Part shown: piece by piece, positions 34,984 to 43,391 of the stretch
Position numbering within the stretch: position 1 is the stretch's first letter
Layout of the letters: every line of letters starts with the position of its first letter
Assembly: GCA_039989855.1 (NCBI GenBank)
Contig: JBDXGZ010000008.1
Location: 124,001-188,000, forward strand
Origin: CALFVT01 sp039989855
Lineage (GTDB): Bacteria; Pseudomonadota; Alphaproteobacteria; Caulobacterales; Maricaulaceae
Length of the DNA stretch: 64,000 bases
Direction of reading: 5' to 3'
Notes under the pieces: generated by a model
The model's database searches: none
What the model saw: the letters and a program-made list of their open reading frames with translations, nothing else
Told to the model about the DNA's origin: nothing
Made by a program: the position numbers and the translations under genes

Positions 34984-36881
34984 GCGTAAAGTTAGGAAAA
35001 GTTTCACGACGACATTTTGTTAGCCTAGTTATGTCAATTTTTGATTCCGTACTTGGGTTTGTTGCCATGTGTTTGGCGATGACATGGCGGTATGATTTTG
35101 AAAACAAACCTATCCCAAATGGTTTGGAAATAACAGCAGGGTTGGTTTATGGGGTTACAGTTTTCGTGGTCTGGATGGGGCTTCGTATCCACCGTGGTGT
35201 TTGGCGTTTTACCTCTTTAAGTGATATTCGAGTTCTTCTTCAAGGCATGTTTCTTGTCTCAATCATTATGCCTTTAATTATGTTTTTATTCTTTGATCGT
35301 GGGAATAATTTTCCAAGGTCTGTCCCAATAATAGCAGGGGCCGTGTTTTTTGGAGCTTTAACCTTAGTACGCGTCATTGTGATGTTCCTTTACAATGGTG
35401 ATATCCGTGCAATTTTTCGACGTAAGAATGCTAAACTGCCAAATGCATTACTCTTGGGTTCGGAAAAGTCTGCTTATAATTACATTCGTGATTTAAGCCG
35501 TAAGACAGTGGCGCCTAGCTTTAACATTCAAGGCATAGTTACAACAGATGCCAATTATAAAGGCCGTTCAATTAGAGGCGTTCCTGTTCTCGGTGATATT
35601 ACGGAAATCGAAACACTCGTAAACCATTACAATGTTAAGCGGAGCGGGCTCACCCTTATTGCCACTCAGCCTGATTTACGGCGAGAACAGTCCGATAAGT
35701 TTGTTCGCGTCGCCGCCCGTTTGAGTCTGCCATTGGTACGGGTCCAATCAAGTGATGTTTTTGAGCTGACTTCTTTTGAAGCTGCGGATTTGATTGGCCG
35801 CCCAGTGCAGAGCCATGATATTTCACCCGTTGAGAAAATGTTGAAGGGAAAAACAGTCCTCGTCACGGGCGGCGGTGGGTCTATTGGCTCTGAACTTGTG
35901 CGACAAATATTTAGCCTTATGCCGAAGAAATTACTCGTCCTTGATGTGTCAGAGTTTAATACATATACAATATTACAAGAGCTTGATCCCGATGGACAAC
36001 TAAGACAATCAGGTAAGCTTGCAGCTTATTTGGGGGATGTACGCGACGAACTACGTGTTGAAGATATATTTAAATCTGAACGGCCTGATATTGTTTTACA
36101 TGCGGCAGCCCTCAAACATGTTCCTTTAGGAGAGGACAATCCCTTACAAACCTTATCGACAAATTTACTCGGCACGAACCACGTTTTGAAGATGGCACTA
36201 AAATACGAAACCGAGAGTTTCACTCTTATTTCAACAGATAAGGCCGTTAAGCCCACCAATATCATGGGAGCGAGTAAACGATTGGCCGAACTCGTGACTC
36301 TTTGCGAACAAACTCACGCTGAGAATATGTCAGCAAGTTGTGTTCGCTTTGGAAATGTACTCGCTTCTGCAGGGTCTGTCATTCCTCTGTTTGAAAAGCA
36401 AATCGCTAAAGGTGGCCCTGTGACAGTGACTCACAAAGACGTTGAACGTTATTTTATGACGACAGAGGAAGCCGCAGCACTCGTTTTGCAATCTGCAGCT
36501 CTTAATTTAAAACGTAAAAGTCGTACTGCAGCCGTCTATGTGCTTGATATGGGCGAGCCCGTAAATATCGCACGCTTGGCGCGACAACTTATTCGACTTC
36601 GTGGATTTGTCCCCGAAAGAGATATTGAAATCCAATTCACGGGGCTAAGACCTGGAGAGAAATTAAGCGAAGTTTTGATGGATGACGAAGAGTTTTTAGA
36701 GGCGACTTTGGTGCCGGGTGTTCGTCGTTTTAAAGGTATTATTGACGACCCCAGATCGACGGAACGCCGCCTAAATAAAATCATCAAGTCTTTGCAGGCT
36801 CGTGACCGTGCCTCTGTCTCTAAGCATATTGCGGATGTAATTCCTGAGTATGTTCCCAATCATGTGCTTTCCAACGACTAA
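34980..36881 (+). CDS. Membrane-bound nucleotide-sugar 4,6-dehydratase (CapD/FlaA1/PglF type)
   Basis: A 633-residue protein with four N-terminal membrane helices (about 15-140), a CoA-binding-like Rossmann domain (about 145-270) and a C-terminal extended-SDR domain. The latter has the nucleotide motif VLVTGGGGSIGSELVRQ and the catalytic segment ISTDKAVKPTNIMGASKR. The Thr-Asp-Lys plus Met pattern, in place of Ser-Tyr-Lys, is the PglF-type active site. Such enzymes convert UDP-GlcNAc to the 4-keto-6-deoxy sugar used in capsule, O-antigen or protein glycans. The ATG overlaps the heparinase-like stop (ATGA). purH follows 78 bases later. Confidence 0.92.
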   Translation: MSVKLGKVSRRHFVSLVMSIFDSVLGFVAMCLAMTWRYDFENKPIPNGLEITAGLVYGVTVFVVWMGLRIHRGVWRFTSLSDIRVLLQGMFLVSIIMPLIMFLFFDRGNNFPRSVPIIAGAVFFGALTLVRVIVMFLYNGDIRAIFRRKNAKLPNALLLGSEKSAYNYIRDLSRKTVAPSFNIQGIVTTDANYKGRSIRGVPVLGDITEIETLVNHYNVKRSGLTLIATQPDLRREQSDKFVRVAARLSLPLVRVQSSDVFELTSFEAADLIGRPVQSHDISPVEKMLKGKTVLVTGGGGSIGSELVRQIFSLMPKKLLVLDVSEFNTYTILQELDPDGQLRQSGKLAAYLGDVRDELRVEDIFKSERPDIVLHAAALKHVPLGEDNPLQTLSTNLLGTNHVLKMALKYETESFTLISTDKAVKPTNIMGASKRLAELVTLCEQTHAENMSASCVRFGNVLASAGSVIPLFEKQIAKGGPVTVTHKDVERYFMTTEEAAALVLQSAALNLKRKSRTAAVYVLDMGEPVNIARLARQLIRLRGFVPERDIEIQFTGLRPGEKLSEVLMDDEEFLEATLVPGVRRFKGIIDDPRSTERRLNKIIKSLQARDRASVSKHIADVIPEYVPNHVLSND

Positions 36882-36959
36882 GACTTGTGTTAGTGGCGCG
36901 CCGATAATTTGACTCTTGCCACGAAATTTCACTGTGGCCCCATTTGAACAGGACTGACT

Positions 36960-38594
36960 ATGCCGGCTCCCAATCCAAATTTACCTCCTTTTGATCCCGC
37001 GCGCCTGACGCCTGTGAAACGCGCGCTTTTGTCTGTCTCAGATAAGTCTCGCCTTGTTGATCAAGCGCGAGCTTTGCATGAGCGTGGTGTAAAGCTTGTC
37101 TCTACGGGTGGCACAAGAGCAGCCATTGAAAAGGCAGGCATACCGGTCAAAGACGTGTCTGAGCTGACAAAGTTTCCTGAAATGATGGATGGCCGCGTGA
37201 AGACGCTGCACCCGATGGTTCACGGGGGCCTTTTAGGGGACCGCGACCTCGCGTCCCATAAAGACGCGATGCATGATCACGGTATTCTCTCGATCGACTT
37301 ATTGGTGGTTAATCTTTACCCGTTTGAGCAAGCGGTTGCGAGCGGCGGCTCTTACGAAATGTGCGTTGAAAATATTGATATTGGTGGCCCCGCTATGATC
37401 CGCGCGGCGGCTAAAAACCATGCCCACGTCGCTGTTTGTACAGACGCAGATGATGTGGACGCGATCCTAGCTGAAATGGATGCCAATGATAACCACGTCA
37501 GCGGAACACTCCGTCAACAACTCGCGGCCAAGACCTATGCTCGCAGTGCGGCCTATGACGCAGCGATTGCGAATTATTTCGCAGATCATCTGGGCGACAT
37601 GGCCCCAACCTACCGTGCGCAAGCTGGAACGCTGAAACAGACTTTGCGTTACGGCGAAAACCCACATCAAACGGCGAGCTTTTACACGAATGGCTCTAAT
37701 CGTGCAGGCGTGGCCACAGCTGAGCAATTGCAAGGCAAAGCTTTGTCTTACAATAATATCAATGATACGGACGCGGCCTATGAATTGGTCGCAGAGTTTG
37801 GCGACAATTCCCAAGGTGCGAAGCCTGCTGTAGCGATTATCAAACATGCCAACCCGTGCGGCGTGGCGGCGGCGGATAATTTTATCACCGCTTACAAGAA
37901 CGCGTTGGCCTGCGACCCTGTTTCGGCCTTTGGCGGCATTGTTGCGCTGAATGGAAACCTTGACGCGGTCACGGCCAAAGAAATTGTTAAGGTTTTTACC
38001 GAAGTTGTCATTGCTCCGAGCGCTGACGCTGATGCGGTGAAAGTATTTGCTAAAAAGAAGAACCTTCGTCTCTTGATTGCAGGTGGCCTGCCTGATGTGA
38101 GTGCACCAAGCCTGACGCAGCGCAATGTTGCTGGCGGCATTTTAGTCCAAGACCGCGATAATGGCTACGTTGCTGATGCTGACCTCAAAGTTGTCACGAA
38201 GCGTGCCCCGACAGAGACTGAAATGGCCGATCTCCGCATGGCGTGGAAAGTTGCTAAACATGTTAAATCTAACGCCATTATCTATGTCAAAGACGGCGCA
38301 ACGGCGGGTATCGGCGCGGGCCAAATGAGCCGTATCGATAGTGCGCGCATTGCGGCCCGTAAAGCCGAAGACGCGCAAGCGGCGGCAGGGTGGGATACGC
38401 CAAAAACGCAAGGGTGTGCCTGTGCGTCTGATGCGTTCTTCCCTTTTGCTGATGGTATGCTCGCGGCGGCGTCGGCGGGCGCGACAGCGATCATCCAACC
38501 TGGCGGGTCTATTCGCGATGAAGAGGTCATCAAAGCTGCGGATGAACAAGGTATCGCTATGGTGTTTACAGGCATGCGTCACTTTAGGCACTAA
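36960..38594 (+). CDS. purH: Bifunctional AICAR transformylase / IMP cyclohydrolase
   Basis: It catalyses the last two steps of IMP synthesis: formylation of AICAR with 10-formyl-THF, then ring closure. The N-terminal cyclohydrolase shows RALLSVSDKSRLVDQA, STGGTRAAIEKAG and GRVKTLHPMVHGGLL. The C-terminal transformylase shows LRYGENPHQTASFY, IIKHANPCGVA (Lys-His catalytic pair), KSNAIIYVKDGATAGIGAGQ and ASDAFFPFADG. At 544 residues it is complete. The start ATG 36960 has AGGACTG upstream. It follows the heparinase and CapD genes, an order shared in part with other alphaproteobacteria. Confidence 0.97.
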   Translation: MPAPNPNLPPFDPARLTPVKRALLSVSDKSRLVDQARALHERGVKLVSTGGTRAAIEKAGIPVKDVSELTKFPEMMDGRVKTLHPMVHGGLLGDRDLASHKDAMHDHGILSIDLLVVNLYPFEQAVASGGSYEMCVENIDIGGPAMIRAAAKNHAHVAVCTDADDVDAILAEMDANDNHVSGTLRQQLAAKTYARSAAYDAAIANYFADHLGDMAPTYRAQAGTLKQTLRYGENPHQTASFYTNGSNRAGVATAEQLQGKALSYNNINDTDAAYELVAEFGDNSQGAKPAVAIIKHANPCGVAAADNFITAYKNALACDPVSAFGGIVALNGNLDAVTAKEIVKVFTEVVIAPSADADAVKVFAKKKNLRLLIAGGLPDVSAPSLTQRNVAGGILVQDRDNGYVADADLKVVTKRAPTETEMADLRMAWKVAKHVKSNAIIYVKDGATAGIGAGQMSRIDSARIAARKAEDAQAAAGWDTPKTQGCACASDAFFPFADGMLAAASAGATAIIQPGGSIRDEEVIKAADEQGIAMVFTGMRHFRH

Positions 38595-38807
38595 TGTTAT
38601 TATAGCGCTGTAATCCGGATTAAACCTTGGATGATAGGGGCTTGTAAATGAGTCCGCAGCAAAGCTGGTGTGGTTAACAAAAGTTAAATTTTTGATTGAC
38701 GCAAGGCGAGATCACTCGTTAAAGTTTTATAAGGTCTTTAAGTAAAAATATTTAAAGTTTCTAAAGGGCCCGATTAAGAAATTAAATGAAAAAATTTGGG
38801 ATGTAAA

Positions 38808-39263
38808 ATGTACAAAATAACAAAAATTGGCGCAGTTGCTTGTGTTTTAGCTTTAGCGGCATGTAGCACGACAGAGGTTAAAGATGGCACTCTGAATGCG
38901 CCAAAAGATATCGCTAATGCACCTGTTAAGGCATTGAATTTGAAAAACACGAAAATTCCAGATTACCTCGTTGATGCTAAGAACCCTTATGCGGATGCGC
39001 GGAGCTTATCATGTGCTGATTTATCGGGAGAAATTGACCAACTAACAGAATTTGTAGGCCCTGATTGGGATGATGCTGATCACTATAGTAAAATAGGTAG
39101 AAAAAAAGGAAACCTTTTTGACGCTGTATTGCCTTATGGTGGGCTTGTACGGTTCGCGTCCGGAGCCAGTAAGCATGAGAAAAAAGTTCTGCAAGCTGCG
39201 GATTACGCAGGTGTTCGACGGACATATCTAAAAACGGTCCGCTCGAATAAAGGCTGTTCATAG
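38808..39263 (+). CDS. Small hypothetical lipoprotein
   Basis: A 151-residue protein with a lipoprotein signal (KIGAVACVLALAACSTTE, lipobox LAAC), a short linker and a C-terminal region without recognisable domain. That region has Cys residues in ARSLSCADLSGEIDQL and near the end in SNKGCS. The pattern LSCADLSGEIDQL-then-hydrophobic resembles small outer-membrane-associated proteins with a DUF-like helical hairpin, but I cannot name a family. The start ATG 38808 follows GGGATG; an in-frame TTG at 38796 adds four residues. It lies about 210 bases after purH and 40 bases before the next gene. Confidence 0.7.
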   Translation: MYKITKIGAVACVLALAACSTTEVKDGTLNAPKDIANAPVKALNLKNTKIPDYLVDAKNPYADARSLSCADLSGEIDQLTEFVGPDWDDADHYSKIGRKKGNLFDAVLPYGGLVRFASGASKHEKKVLQAADYAGVRRTYLKTVRSNKGCS

Positions 39264-39303
39264 TTAAGTTATACGTCAATATAAATTGCGAGAAGCTAGT
39301 AAA

Positions 39304-39717
39304 ATGACCGTTACAACGAATAACTCACCAAGTAAGGTGATCACGTTTCTTTCAGGATCAAGCTTTCCGTGTTTGGCAGTTCCCTTTTTGGTTTTAGGCA
39401 TCGCTATGTACGTGCATCCAGATCAAAAAGTACCTCCACAGGCCCTACTATGGGGATTAGGTCCGATTATGGGGTTGTGGAATATAGGGCTTGTGCATTT
39501 CTCTAAGACCATGAGCCGTAAAGCTCATATTATTGCTGGCGTGATCATTGGCTTATGTTTTACAATTTTTGGCGTTATTACAGGGGCGCCATCAGAGCTT
39601 TATAATTTGCAAGGTAACCAAGCCTATATGATGATCCCTATAGGCGTTGTGTCTCATAGCTTAATATGGGGCGTCATCGTCTATTGGACGAATGGTGTGC
39701 TTGGCGTTCGTAAATAA
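39304..39717 (+). CDS. Hypothetical four-helix membrane protein
   Basis: A 137-residue hydrophobic protein with four predicted helices: FPCLAVPFLVLGIAMYV, QALLWGLGPIMGLWNIGLV, IIAGVIIGLCFTIFGVITG and MMIPIGVVSHSLIWGVIVYW. No family is recognised. The start ATG 39304 is preferred over the upstream in-frame alternative at 39286. It follows the small lipoprotein gene by 40 bases and ends just before an inverted repeat that probably terminates it. Confidence 0.65.
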   Translation: MTVTTNNSPSKVITFLSGSSFPCLAVPFLVLGIAMYVHPDQKVPPQALLWGLGPIMGLWNIGLVHFSKTMSRKAHIIAGVIIGLCFTIFGVITGAPSELYNLQGNQAYMMIPIGVVSHSLIWGVIVYWTNGVLGVRK

Positions 39718-39720
39718 TGA

Positions 39721-39756
39721 ATTGGCGTAGGATATTTAGATACATTCTACGCCAAT
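39721..39756. terminator. Inverted repeat, likely bidirectional terminator
   Basis: ATTGGCGTAG (39721-39730) pairs perfectly with CTACGCCAAT (39747-39756), with a 16-base loop. It starts three bases after the stop of the plus-strand membrane protein gene and lies 27 bases from the end of the convergent DedA-like gene. The downstream CATTTTAAT is only a weak T-run, so efficiency is uncertain. Confidence 0.55.
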
Positions 39757-39782
39757 CATTTTAATCACTGATAAGTATTGAA

Positions 39783-40328
39783 CTATTCAGCTTTTTTAGC
39801 TTTCAATGTCTTGAAGGCGATTAGAGCTATGAACCCTATGATCGCAACGATAGGCAAATATTTCTTTGCTTCTTCACCAGCAACCTCGCCGAGTATGTTG
39901 AAAAGTGCAAAGGCAATAGCAATATAAATCAAAGCTGACGTAAAGATGTAAAAGCTAAACTTTAGGAATGATGCTTTAAAAAAACCCGCCGCAATATAGA
40001 GGGGAATTCGTGTCCCTGGTATAAACCGTGCGATCATGATCGATTTTCCGAGATTGTGAACAATATTATCTTTAGCCTTTAAAATACGCGGTCCTTCAGC
40101 ATGCTTTTTAGCCCATGGTTGCGTTATCGCGGCACGTCCCAGCCAGTATTTCCACAAATCACTTATGGTCAAACCGACTGTAATTGCGATGAACATTCCC
40201 AAAGGTTGAGCCATGCCACTCACAGACGCGGATGCGGCCCCTAATACAGCGGCATCTTCTTGAATAAAAGGTCCCAATAGCGCGCATAAATATGCAAACC
40301 ATTCTGAATCATTAAATATATTTTCCAT
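39783..40328 (-). CDS. DedA-like (SNARE-associated) membrane protein, copy 1
   Basis: A 181-residue inner-membrane protein of the DedA/SNARE-associated family, probably a short form with about five helices or re-entrant segments. Recognisable pieces are GPFIQEDAAVLGAASASVSG (the acidic pair within the first re-entrant loop), KYWLGRAAITQPWAKKH and MIARFIPGTRIPLYIAAGFF (the conserved FxPGxR motif). DedA proteins act in membrane homeostasis and, in some cases, as flippases for undecaprenyl phosphate or phosphatidylethanolamine. The start ATG 40328 (MENIFND) is preferred to the in-frame 40343. A paralogue lies 1.4 kb away at 41748-42296. Confidence 0.82.
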   Translation of the reverse strand: MENIFNDSEWFAYLCALLGPFIQEDAAVLGAASASVSGMAQPLGMFIAITVGLTISDLWKYWLGRAAITQPWAKKHAEGPRILKAKDNIVHNLGKSIMIARFIPGTRIPLYIAAGFFKASFLKFSFYIFTSALIYIAIAFALFNILGEVAGEEAKKYLPIVAIIGFIALIAFKTLKAKKAE

Positions 40329-40418
40329 CAGTTTTAACTCCATGAAATCTATGAGAACAAATAATTTGCCTTCATTTCACAAAATCAAGACGGGCGCTAT
40401 AGGTCTACATGAAATTTA

Positions 40419-41726
40419 TTAATTGGTAGGGATATCTTTCAGATATGAGTTATTTAATGTCCAAAAATTTGCTTCAATATTTGTCAATGGGCGCTCTTCA
40501 GAGCCGGGCTTTGCGCCTGTGGTGATCACTTTAATAACATCGGAAAGCGCTCCAGGGTGATCTTTAAAGTAGCTATGCCCTAATAGCCCTTTAACTCCTT
40601 TTACGTTTACAAATGAAACATTCATTATATTTTGAAATATTTCCGCTTCGCGCTGACTTTGTTTTTGCGCTGTTAGTTTGCCGAAACGAATGCCTTTCAT
40701 TAAGGTCTGCGCGACGCCTAAGGCACTATCATCTTCGTTCATATAAATCGTTATCTGCCCAATAGCCGGACCAAATTTCTCAGCTATCAGGCGTTGAGTG
40801 ACCACACCGTAATCTAAGTCAGGGGCTGCCAGAATAAGGTTTCTTATTTTTAAAACCTCTTGCGGCTTTTTACCTGCGGCGCGTGTTTCAATAACAAGTT
40901 CCCGCAGGGCCGTTGTTGTTATATCTGTGCCGCGACTATGCGCTAAGATATGAATATTTTCTACTTCTGGCATGGCGGACAATATTCGAACTGTTTCTTT
41001 GAGGTGATAGACTGTAAATTCACCGGATTCCCTATCCGTGAAATATCCGAATAAATTACCACTCCCAGAGGGCCATGTATAAGCGATAGGTACACCGTGT
41101 CGTCCCGTGAAATGCCAAACATCATTTATATCCAAGACCGCATTCTCAAACGAATTGTTGAATCCATGAATATAAAGAATGACATCTTTTTGGTTTGTCG
41201 CTTTTAAGCGCGCAGCGAGCGTTTCTTCCAACACACTTATGCTTTGCCCGTAATCTCGTTTTTGATCGGGATCTACGACTAGGCCCGTTGGCCCCATGCT
41301 AAAAACAAGCGGGGTTGCGGGGAAACGGTTGATCTCATTTAGAGATTTGATTTCAGTTTTTACGCTAGGTCGGTTTGATTGCATATGACTAAGTGCTGCC
41401 AGGTCATCCCATGATAGATCTTTTCCAAATTCTATGGTTGCCTCTCCAAACGCCATAGAGGGTGACCGGGCTCTGCTATAGTTGAGTTCCCCATCGGGGT
41501 CGCTTTCAGGCTGCCGATCCGTAACATAAAAAACTTTTGAGATTGCATTTTGATTAACTGATGCAACGGACTGCGTCGGGTAGGGAGTATCTGCACTATA
41601 TATATTTGGCGTCGTCGGCAGCTTATGAACGGTTGAGCAGGCTGTTAGAAGTGAAAGGGCTAATAGCCAATATAATTTGCGAAACGAGAAGAGTATTTTT
41701 TGTAAATTCCGTTTCATATTTAGCAT
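40419..41726 (-). CDS. DUF900 alpha/beta-hydrolase lipoprotein
   Basis: A 435-residue protein with a lipoprotein signal (LYWLLALSLLTACSTVH, lipobox LTAC) and a DUF900-type alpha/beta-hydrolase domain. The oxyanion region is VILYIHGFNNSFENAV, the PIAYTWPSGSGNLFGYFTD segment is typical of DUF900, and the nucleophile elbow is IHILAHSRGTDIT (Ser in HSRG). An Asp in LAAPDLDYGV and a late His in GLLGHSYF complete a plausible triad. The substrate is unknown. The start ATG 41726 has GGAG about ten bases upstream. It lies between the two DedA-like paralogues on the same strand. Confidence 0.83.
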   Translation of the reverse strand: MLNMKRNLQKILFSFRKLYWLLALSLLTACSTVHKLPTTPNIYSADTPYPTQSVASVNQNAISKVFYVTDRQPESDPDGELNYSRARSPSMAFGEATIEFGKDLSWDDLAALSHMQSNRPSVKTEIKSLNEINRFPATPLVFSMGPTGLVVDPDQKRDYGQSISVLEETLAARLKATNQKDVILYIHGFNNSFENAVLDINDVWHFTGRHGVPIAYTWPSGSGNLFGYFTDRESGEFTVYHLKETVRILSAMPEVENIHILAHSRGTDITTTALRELVIETRAAGKKPQEVLKIRNLILAAPDLDYGVVTQRLIAEKFGPAIGQITIYMNEDDSALGVAQTLMKGIRFGKLTAQKQSQREAEIFQNIMNVSFVNVKGVKGLLGHSYFKDHPGALSDVIKVITTGAKPGSEERPLTNIEANFWTLNNSYLKDIPTN

Positions 41727-41747
41727 GCGAATGGCACTCCAGTTACA

Positions 41748-42296
41748 TTAAGTGTGTTTGTTGCGTGACATAAGTTTAGAAATTATAAAATAAAGAATAA
41801 GAACAGTTACCGCAATAATTGGTAGGTAGATTTTCATTTTTTCACCTGCAATATCTCCAAAGAGGTGAAATAGTCCAAATGCGATACCAAGATAAAGCAC
41901 CGCAGAACTCACGACATATGTTAAAAACTTTGGGAAGCTGACATTGAAAAATCCAGCCCCAATATAGAAAGGAATACGCACAGGGGGGACGAAGCGTGCC
42001 GTGAACAGTGACTTACCCAGATTGGCCTTTACACGATCGCCTGCTGCAAGGACTTTTGGGTTTTGTGTGAATTTTTGCGCCCATTCACGGGTCGTTGCAG
42101 CGCGACCAAGCCCGTATTTTAAGGTCGCGCTTGCTGTTAAACCTGCCCCTGTAAAGAAGAAGGCTAAGAAGGGATCACCTAAGCCACTGGCGAAGGCTGA
42201 CGCTGCGCCAAGAATGGAAACATCTTCTTGTAAAAAGGGCAGTAAGAAAAACCCCAGATAGAGACCAATCTGATTGTTCTGTAGTAATTCCATCAT
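41748..42296 (-). CDS. DedA-like membrane protein, copy 2
   Basis: A 182-residue paralogue of the DedA-like protein at 39783-40328. Shared landmarks are LPFLQEDVSILGAASAFASG, LKYGLGRAATTREWAQKF and FTARFVPPVRIPFYIGAGFF, with the same end (AGEKMKIYLPIIAV against AGEEAKKYLPIVAI). Both keep the QED motif and the R-x-P-x-Y segment. The start ATG overlaps the stop of the upstream 4-TM protein (ATGA at 42293-42296), so it is coupled to that gene. Two such paralogues around a hydrolase lipoprotein suggest tandem duplication with later insertion, which is inference. Confidence 0.8.
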   Translation of the reverse strand: MMELLQNNQIGLYLGFFLLPFLQEDVSILGAASAFASGLGDPFLAFFFTGAGLTASATLKYGLGRAATTREWAQKFTQNPKVLAAGDRVKANLGKSLFTARFVPPVRIPFYIGAGFFNVSFPKFLTYVVSSAVLYLGIAFGLFHLFGDIAGEKMKIYLPIIAVTVLILYFIISKLMSRNKHT

Positions 42297-42709
42297 GACG
42301 GTTTTGCCGCCTTGAGGGCCAATTTATACAAGACCAAACATATTAGAACCATAGCGAATGAAAAGAAGCATTGCGGGATATTATAGGCCCCAATGGGACA
42401 AATATGGTCTTTAACTATGCCGAGCATAACGCCCACTTCGATGAGGACGCCCATTAAGGCGAGTAAAAAAACAGGTGTCCATCCAATATAAAACAAGCGC
42501 TTTGCAAAAGAATTTTTGATAAAAATAGCGGCAAGAAGAACACATAAATAGCCAAGAAAGACAATGATGCAGGCCGGTACAGATGCGATCATGGGGCAAA
42601 CTTCCCCGTGCTTAATATGTTGAGCCGTTAAGCTTAAGCCACCAAATGTTCCGAGCCCTGCCAGGGCTATCAAGGCAAGACGCGCGATAGTATTTATATT
42701 GAACTTCAT
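42293..42709 (-). CDS. Four-helix membrane protein with duplicated CP(x)nPxC motif
   Basis: A 138-residue protein with four predicted membrane helices. It has two similar cysteine motifs at helix boundaries, CPMIASVPACIIVF and CPIGAYNIPQCFFSF, each with CP, then a Pro two residues before a second Cys. Paired cysteines at the membrane edge recall the disulfide-exchange proteins VKOR and DsbB, but overall similarity is too weak to claim membership. The start ATG 42709 overlaps the upstream stop (TAATG), and an ORF extending to 42886 lies wholly inside that upstream gene, so it is rejected. It is coupled on both sides, within a membrane-protein operon. Confidence 0.7.
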   Translation of the reverse strand: MKFNINTIARLALIALAGLGTFGGLSLTAQHIKHGEVCPMIASVPACIIVFLGYLCVLLAAIFIKNSFAKRLFYIGWTPVFLLALMGVLIEVGVMLGIVKDHICPIGAYNIPQCFFSFAMVLICLVLYKLALKAAKPS

Positions 42710-43383
42710 TAGCTTAATGGCTTTGCGGTTACATCTTTGCGCGCCGTAATCATGGCTAAAGCAAAGACAATGAAATGCGCTGCATTCATCGCGACAGGGA
42801 AAACATATAGCCCTATCTTGGTCCCTGTAAAATAGAGGGTTGCCATTAACGCCAATAAAGCAATTGGGCTGAAAATTGCCATCCATTTTGGAAAGGCGCT
42901 TTTTCCGCTTAAAATCAGTTTAATCCACAGGATGGATACGATGACCATGGCCACACGCAAAACGTTGACGAAGGGCTCGTTATGTTCTGAAAATAATGTC
43001 AAAAGAGGTTTTATATCTTGCCCTGCGGCGATTTCATGAACTGTTGCCCCTAAGAAGAAACGCTGTCCGATCCACGCTGTCCCAACCGCAAAGGCATAAG
43101 CACCGATCAGAAAAAAGGCTTTCGCTTGTTTAGGGCCTGCGGGTTCCAATTTTTTCGACAAGTGCCAATAACCAAGCATATAAAGTGGGGCTGAAAGAAC
43201 CGCTATGAAATGACCAAATGACAACCGTTCTGCCGTTACATCATTAAAGTAGAGATAATCGCTCACATCCTCAATTCCGCCCTTTAGCGTAAACTGCAAA
43301 GAAAACTCACCAATGCCGACAAGGATAGCCCCAAGGCATCCTGCTATCCCTGCGAGCGTTACAAATCGTGACTGAGTGTCCAT
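42709..43383 (-). CDS. Hypothetical multi-TM protein (DUF6796-like)
   Basis: A 224-residue protein with about seven predicted membrane helices, starting VTLAGIAGCLGAILVGIGE and including SFGHFIAVLSAPLYMLGYWH, FLIGAYAFAVGTAWIGQRF, VLRVAMVIVSILWIKLIL and LYVFPVAMNAAHFIVFALA. It resembles the small DUF6796 membrane family, from memory and with moderate confidence. It starts nine bases after the FG-GAP gene stop and overlaps the next gene, so it belongs to the operon 45017-41748. The function is unknown. Confidence 0.65.
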   Translation of the reverse strand: MDTQSRFVTLAGIAGCLGAILVGIGEFSLQFTLKGGIEDVSDYLYFNDVTAERLSFGHFIAVLSAPLYMLGYWHLSKKLEPAGPKQAKAFFLIGAYAFAVGTAWIGQRFFLGATVHEIAAGQDIKPLLTLFSEHNEPFVNVLRVAMVIVSILWIKLILSGKSAFPKWMAIFSPIALLALMATLYFTGTKIGLYVFPVAMNAAHFIVFALAMITARKDVTAKPLS

Positions 43384-43391
43384 CGTGATAC

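Noticed and set aside
38674..38687. CtrA binding site (TTAA-N7-TTAA)
   Set aside because: The spacing between the two TTAA is six, not seven, in an AT-rich gap; not convincing.
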